A stretch of 7,694 nucleotides of DNA from Candidatus Melainabacteria bacterium (GCA_016209785.1 JACQVM010000080.1:1-7694); one strand, 5' to 3'. Counted from the first letter of the stretch, positions 1 to 6,972 are shown. The notes: generated from the sequence alone by a model not told the origin. Translations and numbers: made by a program.

Positions 1-492
1 GCAGAGCTCGCCTAAAACCTGCCCATAAATGCCTACAATGACGGGATTCATAATACGAGCAAGGCAAATGGAAGCTTGAGCAAAAAGAAGATCACCCACC
101 AGAACAGCAAGCCGGTCATTCCACTTCCTATTCACTGTCACCTGCCCACGACGAAGCGATGCACCGTCTATAACATCATCGTGCACAAGACTTGCTGTAT
201 GAATAAGCTCCGTCAGGACTGCCAGAACTATGTGCAGTCGCCCAATTTCATTCCTTAATGGCGGGGGTTTAATTTGTGCAGTAGCCTTAGAACATAAGAG
301 CACCAGCCCAGGACGGACTCGCTTCCCTCCAGCACCTGAAATCTGGGCTAGCAATTCAGAAACAAATGCATTGTCATCGATAAGGTTGGTACTTAGCCAC
401 TCATCCACCAGTTTTAGTTCTTGGGCAACTGGTTGAAACAGTAAGGACAGATCCAAGGGGCTTTTCACCTGTGAAGTGGGTACCGTATTCAT
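1..492 (-). CDS. Polyprenyl diphosphate synthase, long-chain trans type (N-terminal 164 residues; C-terminus beyond window)
   Basis: The protein condenses isopentenyl diphosphate onto an allylic diphosphate to build an all-trans polyprenyl diphosphate, typically a quinone side-chain precursor, in the cytosol. The visible part carries the family signatures in order: GGKRVRP at residues 55-61, the first Asp-rich motif HDDVID with DDxxD at 105-109, RRG at 114-116, and LVGDLLFAQA at 131-140. The residue five positions before DDxxD is a small Ala (A100). In this family a small residue there usually goes with long products, whereas short-chain enzymes often have an aromatic one. The second Asp-rich motif lies outside the window. 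The ATG at 492 is the only good start: an in-frame TGA lies 42 bp upstream, and the Shine-Dalgarno match is weak. The gene follows the ArnT-like gene by 91 bp on the same strand. Family assignment is secure. The exact product (hepta-, octa- or nonaprenyl) cannot be read from this part. Confidence 0.93.
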   Translation of the reverse strand, partial: MNTVPTSQVKSPLDLSLLFQPVAQELKLVDEWLSTNLIDDNAFVSELLAQISGAGGKRVRPGLVLLCSKATAQIKPPPLRNEIGRLHIVLAVLTELIHTASLVHDDVIDGASLRRGQVTVNRKWNDRLAVLVGDLLFAQASICLARIMNPVIVGIYGQVLGELC

Positions 493-583
493 GCTCGGGG
501 ATTTCCAAAAGGGGTTTCTAAGCTTTTCATATCATTGAACCCGACGTCAATGAAACAGGCATAATATCAAGCAACTGAAATCC

Positions 584-2287
584 TCAGTGTCTGCAACGCT
601 TACATTCCACCAACATGAATTGTCCTTGCCGAGACACAATTCGGCATCCAGGCAAGGTTGCAAAGAATGCTGTTTGAGTGTCCCTTGTCAGCACATAAGC
701 ATTTTTTAGCTTAGAGAGCTCGGAGCACAAGCCATCAAAGTCAGCCGGATACCTAACTTTTCGGCAGGTATAGAATGGCACACCAGGCTTACGCATACCG
801 AACACAAAAATTGGATACCCAGATATTGATGCAAAACGAGCAAAAGACGGGATTGGGCCTTCCCATCTGTTGGACAAGCTAGTTACAGCCTGTGCCCCAT
901 AGTAAGCCGAAGAACATAAAGTTAGAAAGACGAACACAGCTACAGCCCACGTATATCGGCGGCTTAACATCAAACCAAGGCTAAGCACTACAACCACAGT
1001 CTCAAGCAAAGCATAGCCATTTACTATTGCATAAAGATCCATCGGAGCATCCCGTAATTTCGACACGATTAAAGGCGCAGCTAGAGCAGTAAAACTACAA
1101 ATAATACCTAGCAGTATAAGTGGAACAAAGAGCCTTTTGAATCTACCTCTGGTGACCGCATCTCCAACCTCACTACCCACAACAACAGCAAGTGCCGGAA
1201 AGGCAGGCAAAGTATAGGTTAATAACTTAGACACACTAAGGCTAAAGAAAGTCAGCGTTATCATTGACCATAAAGCAGCAAAGAAAACAAAATCTTGCCT
1301 GCAGTCCATTGTTTGGAATCTGCCCAGAAGCGCTCCAATGTTAGGCATACGCTTAACTGTTGTGCCTCCTACCCGGAAGGCATTTATGAGAGATTGTGGA
1401 ACAAAAACAGCCCAAGGGAAAAAGCCCCCCAGCATTGCCGCTAGATGATACCACCATGGTCCCTTGTGGCTATCCACCACACTGGTAAACCTCTCAAGAT
1501 TCTCCCGTACTATAAATGCTTGGAAGTAAGCTCCTTTGGTGACAATGATCTCCGCAACAAACCAAGGAACAGAAATTAGAGCAACAATTAAGACACCAGC
1601 CAGCGGCTTATAGAACTTAAGAGCCTCTCGCCAGTTGCCGCGCAAACCATGATAAACACCTAGCACCAAAACAGGAAGAACCAGTCCTATAGGACCTTTA
1701 GTCATAACCGCAAGACCAAGAAGAACATAGCCAATCCAGCGCCAAAATGCATCTTGTTCTCGGAATGCCCGATAAAATGCAAACAAGCTTCCAGCGACAA
1801 ATAATGCCAACGGCATATCTGTAATTGCCATGCGTCCGGTAGCTACATACAACGGCGCCGTGATAAGCGCTAACGTACCCACAACACCACATGTAACACC
1901 ACGGTAACGCTCAAGCATTAAATAAGTGCACGCTGCTAAAATTGCCCCACAGGATGCACCAAAGAAACGTGCAGCAAACTCATTGACCCCAAAGATCTTA
2001 TAGCAGAACGCCATTGCCCAAATGACTAACGGTGGCTTGGTAAACCTAACATCGTAATTTAAAAGGGTGGTTAAATATTCACCTGTCTCCAACATTTCTC
2101 TGCCTGGCTCAGCATAAAGACCTTCATCAGGATTAAACAGTGGAGGGAGTCCCAATTGTGCAAAGAAAACCCCACAAGCAACAATAAAAATCAAGGACAC
2201 AGGCAAAACCTGCCACAACACAGACTGCTGCACCAGGACCTTTTGCGACATTAACGCATCTTCAACTTTTGAATCTACAGTTGGCAT
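584..2287 (-). CDS. ArnT-like membrane glycosyltransferase (GT83 / PMT_2 family)
   Basis: This is a polytopic membrane enzyme of the GT-C fold that moves a sugar from a polyprenyl-phosphate donor to an acceptor on the extracytoplasmic side. At 567 residues it has normal ArnT-family length. The first membrane span (about 24-45) is followed by NPDEGLYAEPGREML with D54/E55, then TKPP with K84, then AITDMP with D157. These fit the catalytic or metal-binding Asp pair and phosphate-contacting Lys of Cupriavidus ArnT (D55, K85, D158, from memory). Further family signatures are the GPWWYHLAAMLGGFFPWAVF stretch near 276-295 and SVSKLLTYTLPAFPAL near 351-366. A soluble tail of about 85 residues closes the protein. 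The acceptor is unknown: lipid A, a glycolipid or protein are all possible, so arnT itself is not claimed. The ATG at 2287 lacks a well-spaced Shine-Dalgarno; Met13 (2251) is an alternative start. The neighbouring polyprenyl synthase on the same strand would be compatible with a shared lipid-carrier theme. Confidence 0.9.
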   Translation of the reverse strand: MPTVDSKVEDALMSQKVLVQQSVLWQVLPVSLIFIVACGVFFAQLGLPPLFNPDEGLYAEPGREMLETGEYLTTLLNYDVRFTKPPLVIWAMAFCYKIFGVNEFAARFFGASCGAILAACTYLMLERYRGVTCGVVGTLALITAPLYVATGRMAITDMPLALFVAGSLFAFYRAFREQDAFWRWIGYVLLGLAVMTKGPIGLVLPVLVLGVYHGLRGNWREALKFYKPLAGVLIVALISVPWFVAEIIVTKGAYFQAFIVRENLERFTSVVDSHKGPWWYHLAAMLGGFFPWAVFVPQSLINAFRVGGTTVKRMPNIGALLGRFQTMDCRQDFVFFAALWSMITLTFFSLSVSKLLTYTLPAFPALAVVVGSEVGDAVTRGRFKRLFVPLILLGIICSFTALAAPLIVSKLRDAPMDLYAIVNGYALLETVVVVLSLGLMLSRRYTWAVAVFVFLTLCSSAYYGAQAVTSLSNRWEGPIPSFARFASISGYPIFVFGMRKPGVPFYTCRKVRYPADFDGLCSELSKLKNAYVLTRDTQTAFFATLPGCRIVSRQGQFMLVECKRCRH

Positions 2288-2379
2288 GACACAAGCGTAC
2301 AGTTCACTCCCAACAGCATACGTTAGAGCAACCCTCTGAGGTCATCCATTTCGTTAAGTAAATGTTCAGGAGTCGCGCA

Positions 2380-2409
2380 TTGTCAACACAAACGTGAAGC
2401 TATGGTAAT
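2380..2409 (+). promoter_or_regulatory. Candidate sigma70-type promoter of dapL
   Basis: TTGTCA at 2380-2385 and GGTAAT at 2404-2409 are separated by 18 bp. They match the consensus boxes at 5 of 6 and 4 of 6 positions. Transcription would start near 2416, giving a leader of about 30 nt that contains the GAGGA ribosome site. The site lies in the divergent region between the ArnT-like gene and dapL. I see no equally good promoter facing the other way. The call rests on motif match and position only. Confidence 0.4.
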
Positions 2410-2447
2410 CTGCTTAGGCATTTGCGCCGCCGCCTGAGGACTAAACT

Positions 2448-3638
2448 ATGGAAATTGCCAACAGACTAAAGTCTATTCCACCTTATATTTTTGCTGAGAT
2501 AGGCAAAAAGGCACAAGCAGCCCAGGCACGTGGCGTTGACATAATTAATTTGGGCATTGGCGATCCAGATCAACCAACACCCAAACATATCCTAGACGCC
2601 ATGCATACAGCCCTAGATAATCCAGTCAATCATCATTATCCACCCTTTGGCGGCACCAAAGAGTACAAAGAGGCTGCTGCAGCCTGGTGCCAGGCCCGTT
2701 TTGGATTTAAGATGGACCCAGACACAGAGATAACTTCTCTGATAGGGTCAAAAGAAGGTATTCACAATATCATTCAAGCATACACTGACTCATCCGATGT
2801 AGTGCTTGTTCCAGACCCTGCTTATCCTGTCTATCGCACATCAACCATCTTAGCTGGGGGCACACCCTACTTCATGCCGCTTTTGAGCGAGCATGATTTT
2901 CTTCCAGATTTAAGTGCAATACCTGAGGCAGTGGCCACAAAAGCCAAGATTATGTTCCTCAATTATCCTAATAATCCAACTGCAGCAGTAGCCAATTTAG
3001 AGTTTTATGGCAAAGCCGTTGACTTTGCTAAAAGACACGATATTCTCCTTTGCCACGATCTTGCATACTCCGAAATGACCTTTGATGGCTACAAGGCTCC
3101 TTCAATCTTTGAAATTGATGGTGCTAAGGACATAGCCATTGAACTGCACAGCTTGTCCAAAACCTTTAACATGACAGGCTGGCGAATTGGCTATGCCATT
3201 GGCAATGTTAAGGCGATCAAAGCTTTAGCTCAACTTAAGTCTAATATTGACACAGATGTTTTCCGGGCAATACAAATAGCAGCCATTGCAGCCTTTCAGG
3301 GTCCACGCGACCATATTGGCTATTGCAACAAACTGTATGAGGAGCGGCGCGACTTAGCTGTTGCTGCCCTTGAAAAACTTGGCTGGCACATAAAGCCCAA
3401 CAAGGCTACATTTTATATGTGGCTTCCAGTGCCAAAAGGCATGACATCAATGGAATTTAGCAATATGATGCTCGATAAGTTAGGTATTGTAGTGCCACCA
3501 GGAACTGCTTATGGTCCAGCAGGGGAAGGCTTCTTCCGCATGTCGCTATGCACTGACAAGTCACGCTTGCAGACAGCCTTTGACCGCATGGCTCAACAAT
3601 CAGTTACCTTCGAACAGGCAGCTAAAACAAAGGTGTAA
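2448..3638 (+). CDS. dapL: LL-diaminopimelate aminotransferase (DapL)
   Basis: This PLP-dependent class I/II aminotransferase converts tetrahydrodipicolinate directly to LL-2,6-diaminopimelate with glutamate as amino donor. It bypasses the acylated DapD-DapC-DapE route to peptidoglycan and lysine. The 396 residues match DapL length. Recognisable DapL blocks are NLGIGDPDQPTP (34-45), IGSKEGIHN (99-107), VPDPAYPVY (121-129), LNYPNNPTAAVA (171-182), HDLAYSEM (203-210), SLSKTFNMTGWRIGYAIGN (235-253) and KSNIDTDVF (264-272). The expected catalytic residues are present: Lys238 for the PLP Schiff base, N175/N176, D204 and Y207 around the cofactor, and R364 (FFRMSL) for substrate carboxylate. GAGGA at 2436-2440 lies 7 nt before the ATG and fixes the start. 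The gene is divergent from the ArnT-like gene and converges on the globin-STAS gene, so it is probably monocistronic. A general aspartate-type aminotransferase is the alternative, but the run of DapL-specific blocks makes that unlikely. Confidence 0.88.
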   Translation: MEIANRLKSIPPYIFAEIGKKAQAAQARGVDIINLGIGDPDQPTPKHILDAMHTALDNPVNHHYPPFGGTKEYKEAAAAWCQARFGFKMDPDTEITSLIGSKEGIHNIIQAYTDSSDVVLVPDPAYPVYRTSTILAGGTPYFMPLLSEHDFLPDLSAIPEAVATKAKIMFLNYPNNPTAAVANLEFYGKAVDFAKRHDILLCHDLAYSEMTFDGYKAPSIFEIDGAKDIAIELHSLSKTFNMTGWRIGYAIGNVKAIKALAQLKSNIDTDVFRAIQIAAIAAFQGPRDHIGYCNKLYEERRDLAVAALEKLGWHIKPNKATFYMWLPVPKGMTSMEFSNMMLDKLGIVVPPGTAYGPAGEGFFRMSLCTDKSRLQTAFDRMAQQSVTFEQAAKTKV

Positions 3639-3642
3639 CTAG

Positions 3643-4620
3643 CTAGCTTACAGACTCTGGCGTATTTGCTGATGAGATATCTCCATCTAGTGCACTTTGA
3701 TGCAAGTATTGCTCTGCAACCTCGATACCACGTTGAAGATTAGACACTGTGCGAATGCTACCTAAATCAATTCCCAAATGCACCAATGTCTGAGCAATAG
3801 CTGCCGAGATTCCAGATATGATTGACGTAGCCCCCATAAGTGCTGCAGCATGAACAGTCTGCATTAAATGCGCTGCTACATTGGAGTCCACTGCTGGCAC
3901 CCCAGTTACATCAATTATCACCACCCTGGCGTCACTTTCATGAATCTTACACAAAAGTGTTTCAGTTAGTTGGTTAGCACGCTCACTGTCAATGACACCA
4001 ATAATGGGCAAAATAAGCAGCCCATCACGCAATTGCAAAACAGGTGTGCTTAGCTCCCGAATGGCCTCAGTTTGCAAGCGTATGGTCTTAACATAATTGT
4101 CTATATAACTATCAATTGCTAATCCCATATCCAAGAATATAAGCTTCATAAGGGACAAAGCTGTTTCAATCCCCTTTTGCTTTTCTAAAGCCGGAGAGTC
4201 GAGTAAGCGGCAGAACAAAGAGTTTAAATAACGTCTGTAGGCGCCTAAGTAAATGTCTGGAGTGACACCAATTCTGGCATGGACTTTCCCAACGTTAAGG
4301 CGGCCTTCGATATAGTTATCCTCGTAATGACCTTCCACTAATTGCTGGAAATACTGTCCTTGCGCCTGCTTTACATGACGCAACACCTCCGGGTTGTCAA
4401 AAAACCCTTTAGTTTCAGCAAAAGATAAAAGATGGTCGTAGAATTCTGAGATAACATCGGGCATCAACTTCTTTAGCAAATCTTGATGCTTAACTATCCT
4501 CTGCACATCATCATCGCCAAATTCAAGAAACTTCTTGCGCCACTTGATGTCTGCTGGCTTTAAACCAATCTCTTCAACTAGACTCCTGCCTTGCTGTCGT
4601 GGGGATACTCGTGTGGTCAT
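3643..4620 (-). CDS. Globin-coupled STAS protein (RsbR-like stressosome sensor)
   Basis: This is a soluble two-domain sensor. The N-terminal part (about residues 10-175) is a sensor-globin domain like that of HemAT; the C-terminal part (about 190-306) is an RsbR-type STAS domain. Numbering from the start chosen here, Y61 (EFYDHLL), H114 (VGKVHARIGV) and Y124 (DIYLGAY) have the same spacing as Y70, proximal heme ligand H123 and Y133 of Bacillus HemAT, so heme and gas binding is plausible. The STAS part has LPIIGVID, DVTGVPAVDS, SGISAAIAQTLVHLGIDL and a final helix. S246 (VDS) and T278 (AQT) sit where RsbR proteins are phosphorylated by RsbT. The family assembles into stressosomes and controls a sigma-factor switch or second-messenger output. 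No RsbS, RsbT or sigma gene is visible here. I chose the ATG at 4620 because GGAGAG lies just before it; the ATG at 4632 (four residues longer) has no ribosome site. Confidence 0.88.
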   Translation of the reverse strand: MTTRVSPRQQGRSLVEEIGLKPADIKWRKKFLEFGDDDVQRIVKHQDLLKKLMPDVISEFYDHLLSFAETKGFFDNPEVLRHVKQAQGQYFQQLVEGHYEDNYIEGRLNVGKVHARIGVTPDIYLGAYRRYLNSLFCRLLDSPALEKQKGIETALSLMKLIFLDMGLAIDSYIDNYVKTIRLQTEAIRELSTPVLQLRDGLLILPIIGVIDSERANQLTETLLCKIHESDARVVIIDVTGVPAVDSNVAAHLMQTVHAAALMGATSIISGISAAIAQTLVHLGIDLGSIRTVSNLQRGIEVAEQYLHQSALDGDISSANTPESVS

Positions 4621-4624
4621 CTCA

Positions 4625-4630
4625 CTCTCC
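4625..4630 (-). promoter_or_regulatory. Ribosome binding site deciding the globin-STAS start
   Basis: On the minus strand the sequence reads GGAGAG, with the GGAG core 6 nt before the ATG at 4620. It overlaps the upstream in-frame ATG at 4632, which itself has only CCCTGTAGTAA before it. This favours the 325-residue protein over the 329-residue one. Confidence 0.7.
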
Positions 4631-4666
4631 ATTTACTACAGGGAAATAAAAGACCTTGGCTACCAG

Positions 4667-4726
4667 AGATAGCTGCAGATAGCTGCAACAACCAATTCAT
4701 CATTTAACCTTAAGCCTTAGCAGCTA
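4667..4726. repeat. AGATAGCTGC tandem pair with inverted copy, upstream of globin-STAS gene
   Basis: AGATAGCTGC occurs twice back to back (4667-4676 and 4677-4686). An inverted 7-bp copy, GCAGCTA, lies at 4720-4726, and a further GCAGCT at 4792-4797. TAGCTGC and GCAGCTA could pair in RNA as a 7-bp stem with a loop of about 33 nt, or act as binding half-sites in DNA. All copies lie between the globin-STAS start and the stop of the upstream exported-protein gene. No known operator is recognised. Confidence 0.4.
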
Positions 4727-4736
4727 GAGTTCAAGT

Positions 4737-4770
4737 ATCATACCCTGCCAATCTTCTTTAATTGTTAAAG
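4737..4770 (-). promoter_or_regulatory. Candidate -10 box with a palindrome in the -35 position
   Basis: On the minus strand TATGAT (4742-4737) is a 5 of 6 match to a -10 box. No -35 consensus precedes it. Instead a perfect interrupted palindrome, CTTTAA-TTG-TTAAAG (4756-4770), covers the place where a -35 box would be. That arrangement suggests a regulator-dependent promoter for the globin-STAS gene, with a 5' leader of roughly 110 nt carrying the AGCTGC repeats. The palindrome could instead be a weak 3' hairpin for the upstream exported-protein gene, but no T-run follows it on the minus strand. Confidence 0.3.
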
Positions 4771-4802
4771 ACTCTGGTTGTCGAGATGTCAGCAGCTCTG
4801 TC

Positions 4803-6344
4803 TCACCACTCCATCTCCTCAGCCGATTTAGGCTTAGGCAGCTCCTTGCGATTCACTCCATCGCTTAGCGCTGGGCCGCCTGCCGGTAGAGTTACCTTGA
4901 CTTGTTCGGCGGCTGCCTTCTCTACTGCAGCCTTCTCTGATCCGATCGGTAGAGCGTTAGGTGATATCGTCGGCGGTGTCACCATAACTCCACCACCAGC
5001 CACCTCAAGCACATGCCGGAACTCCTCATCCGTAGCTCCTAACGCTTCAAACAGTACACGACATGATTTCAGCATCGCCAACAATCTAGCTTGACGGTTA
5101 CTCAAGTTTTTTTGCTCTATGCTAAGCCGCTCATATTCACCTGGTAAGACAGAAGGCTCGGACTGCAGAGCATTGCCACGCTCTCGTATCTGTCCCAGTC
5201 GATTCTCCACATTAATCAGCCGCCGCTTTAGCCTGCCAATCTCACCACCTACCAAATCTTTGACCATCTGATGGTGTTTTGGATCGCTGCTATACCCCTC
5301 CACACCTGGCACTCCAAGAATATCTGGAAGGAGATGAGCATCTACGTCAAAGTTGGTCTTGGCTTTAACTGATAGCTCCACCGGCAAATAGTTTTGCTCC
5401 CCACCAGGTGTCATTAAGCGTGTCTTCGCGGGCAACGGTGTTCCGTCAGCACCTGTCAGAGAAACAGCATCTGAAGAGCGGTTGTCCACCTCAACTAAAC
5501 AAGGAATGTTGCTACCAAGCACCTGTAGACGCGCACGATACTTTTGTCCAGGCTCAAGAGACTTATCCTTGTATACTAACTCTACTCTGCAAACATCAAC
5601 TTCACGGATGTCCGAGGACTCATCGCCCGAGCGCACTAATAGCTCTCTCACTGGACCAATGCTAAGTCGAGATGGCGTTACAGCAAGCAAAGCAGCAGGA
5701 GACCCAGCTACTATAATTGCATCAAGCCCATCAATCACCAACTGATCTTCGTCCAATCTGCCAGAAAAGTTTTTCCCAAGAATTAAGACTAACTGTCGTG
5801 CCTCGATGCTTACTGGTGAGTACACAATCGCTGGACCAACTGCCTTGACAGCAATCAGTTCACTAATCTTAGCAAACACGTGAGTGTCAGCATCCTCGGA
5901 GATCAGCATACCACCGCTGGTGATGACATACTTTCTTTCAAAGACTGGTTTTTTATTAGGATCAAAGATTGCAATGGTCAGCTTGTCAACTTGAGGGATC
6001 TGCAGTGCAGCAATACCTGACAAATCAGCAGTATAAGCCACCCCGTTTACTACCACAGAGGCTCCAGCAATAGAGTGTCCTGATCCTGTAACCACGGTGA
6101 CCCACGCAGCTTGTCCTGGAACAAGAACAGGGGTGGATAGGAGCGTCGAACCAACAGGGACAGGAGTGATCTCACCCGAGCCAACATCGGTGAACTTCTT
6201 GTTGGCTAGAAGTAGAGTATTAACCGGCATCGGGCCCGAGTTAGCCCCACCTTGCAAAGACGTCAATGCCCAACTACTACAATTACAGATTCCTAAAACC
6301 TGCACCACCAATACTGTGGCAAGCAATCGGCTTAGGGGCGTCAT
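4803..6344 (-). CDS. Exported protein with Ig-like/TIG-like beta domains and C-terminal coiled coil, unknown function
   Basis: I do not recognise a characterised family. The 513-residue protein begins with a signal peptide: short basic n-region MTPLSR, hydrophobic core LLATVLVVQVLGIC, and probable cleavage after SSWA near residue 26. The cysteines at 20 and 22 do not form a lipobox. Residues about 74-142 look like a beta-sandwich of the carboxypeptidase-regulatory or Ig-like kind (GASVVVNGVAYTADLSGIAA). Residues about 170-240 resemble an IPT/TIG fold (LVLILGKNFSG, then VRELLVRSG). Another beta-rich part follows to about 335. Residues about 360-430 are highly charged and helical, probably a coiled-coil hairpin broken near PSVLPGEY. 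The tail is rich in Pro, Ala and Lys. Together these suggest an envelope or surface structural or adhesive protein. The ATG at 6344 is preceded by AGGAG with a long 12-nt gap. The gene lies 182 bp upstream of the globin-STAS gene on the same strand. Confidence 0.8.
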   Translation of the reverse strand: MTPLSRLLATVLVVQVLGICNCSSWALTSLQGGANSGPMPVNTLLLANKKFTDVGSGEITPVPVGSTLLSTPVLVPGQAAWVTVVTGSGHSIAGASVVVNGVAYTADLSGIAALQIPQVDKLTIAIFDPNKKPVFERKYVITSGGMLISEDADTHVFAKISELIAVKAVGPAIVYSPVSIEARQLVLILGKNFSGRLDEDQLVIDGLDAIIVAGSPAALLAVTPSRLSIGPVRELLVRSGDESSDIREVDVCRVELVYKDKSLEPGQKYRARLQVLGSNIPCLVEVDNRSSDAVSLTGADGTPLPAKTRLMTPGGEQNYLPVELSVKAKTNFDVDAHLLPDILGVPGVEGYSSDPKHHQMVKDLVGGEIGRLKRRLINVENRLGQIRERGNALQSEPSVLPGEYERLSIEQKNLSNRQARLLAMLKSCRVLFEALGATDEEFRHVLEVAGGGVMVTPPTISPNALPIGSEKAAVEKAAAEQVKVTLPAGGPALSDGVNRKELPKPKSAEEMEW

Positions 6345-6358
6345 CTGTCGCCAATTCT

Positions 6359-6386
6359 CCTATAAGTCGCCCTACATCAGAGTCAA
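6359..6386 (-). promoter_or_regulatory. Candidate promoter of the exported-protein gene
   Basis: On the minus strand TTGACT (6386-6381) and TATAGG (6364-6359) are 16 bp apart and match the consensus at 5 of 6 and 4 of 6. Transcription would start only a few bases before the ATG at 6344, giving an almost leaderless message that excludes AGGAG. A second -10-like box, TAGAAT (6401-6396), lies further upstream without a clear -35 and would leave a leader of about 45 nt including AGGAG. I cannot choose between them from sequence. Confidence 0.3.
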
Positions 6387-6533
6387 CCAGCTCACATTCT
6401 ACCCCTTTGACAAACCTGCCACTGCCGTTTTGCAGGCTCGACCGGCCAGTCAAAGTTTTTAGACAGCCAATCTAGCTGGTCAGATTTATCGCGCCCAAAA
6501 TCGGGTATGAGTTTTGATAGGGTGTACGGATAT

Positions 6534-6540
6534 GGGGGAG
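6534..6540 (+). promoter_or_regulatory. Ribosome binding site deciding the start at 6547
   Basis: GGGGGAG is a strong Shine-Dalgarno match placed 6 nt before the ATG at 6547. It rules in that start over the in-frame ATG at 6532, which overlaps the site, and over the TTG at 6514. Confidence 0.75.
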
Positions 6541-6546
6541 CTAACC

Positions 6547-6942
6547 ATGGTGGACGAAAAAGGGCGAGCTCAAGAAATCGTCAGAAAATTAAACCAAGGC
6601 GACGAGCATGGAGCTATAGGTGAGCTGCAAAAAGCGTTTTTCGAGCTACGCAATCCAGAGGCGTTTAAGGCTGTCGTCCAAGAGATGCAATCAATCACCT
6701 CGGCTGACAAAAACAGCAACAACGACATTTACTACTCAACAGACGACAAAGGCAACATTGCTAAAGTTTACAGAAACGACGCTTGGCTTCCTTTTATGGA
6801 CACCAAACTGCTTGACACAAATGATGGAAAACCCATGAAAAAGGGCCCCAATGTAGCTAACCCACTAGAAACATTAAAAGGTGCCGTCAATAGAGCAATT
6901 GACTTCACCAATAGCAAGATGGACGATTCCAAACCAAAGTAA
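6547..6942 (+). CDS. Small soluble protein of unknown function (131 residues)
   Basis: I do not recognise this gene. It encodes a hydrophilic cytosolic-type protein with no signal peptide or membrane span. Residues 1-53 are predicted by eye as two or three amphipathic helices (VDEKGRAQEIVRKLNQ, then GAIGELQKAFFELR and FKAVVQEMQSI). Residues 54-80 change to a short beta-like stretch with aromatic and acidic residues (DIYYSTDDKGNIAKVYRNDAW). A flexible Lys/Asp/Pro-rich segment and a last helix near 106-123 follow. A strong ribosome site and unbroken frame support expression. The gene is divergent from the exported-protein gene across 202 bp. It precedes another unknown ORF by 111 bp on the same strand, so the two may be co-transcribed. 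No clear promoter is visible: TTGACA at 6407-6412 has no matching -10 box. Confidence 0.75.
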   Translation: MVDEKGRAQEIVRKLNQGDEHGAIGELQKAFFELRNPEAFKAVVQEMQSITSADKNSNNDIYYSTDDKGNIAKVYRNDAWLPFMDTKLLDTNDGKPMKKGPNVANPLETLKGAVNRAIDFTNSKMDDSKPK

Positions 6943-6972
6943 CCCCTGCAACTAAACATTGAAACACATAAA

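Noticed and set aside
76..436. Plus-strand frames opposite the polyprenyl synthase gene
   Set aside because: The minus strand carries clear synthase motifs through this whole stretch, so these are shadows.
1698..1892. Minus-strand frame within the ArnT-like gene
   Set aside because: It is in another frame of a well-supported membrane-protein gene and rich in Cys, Trp and Tyr, as expected of a shifted reading.
4667..4686. Tandem AGATAGCTGC units as a CRISPR-like array
   Set aside because: The units are 10 bp, abut with no spacers, and there are only two.
4762..5094. Plus-strand open frame with an ATG opposite the end of the 513-residue gene
   Set aside because: It is antisense to the strongly supported exported-protein frame, has low-complexity Ser/Ala-rich translation with no domain, and has no good ribosome site.
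5408..5745. Two overlapping plus-strand frames opposite the middle of the 513-residue gene
   Set aside because: They overlap each other and the minus-strand gene, and show no protein-like features.
6279..6344. Lipoprotein signal peptide for the exported protein
   Set aside because: The cysteines at residues 20 and 22 are preceded by LGI and CN rather than a lipobox ending in Gly, Ala or Ser; cleavage after SSWA is more likely.
6097..6475. Plus-strand frames crossing the start of the exported-protein gene
   Set aside because: They are mostly antisense to its signal peptide and Ig-like part, with no ribosome site or family resemblance.
6514..6546. TTG start at 6514 extending the small protein by 11 residues
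   Set aside because: The strong GGGGGAG ribosome site lies inside this extension and points to the ATG at 6547.
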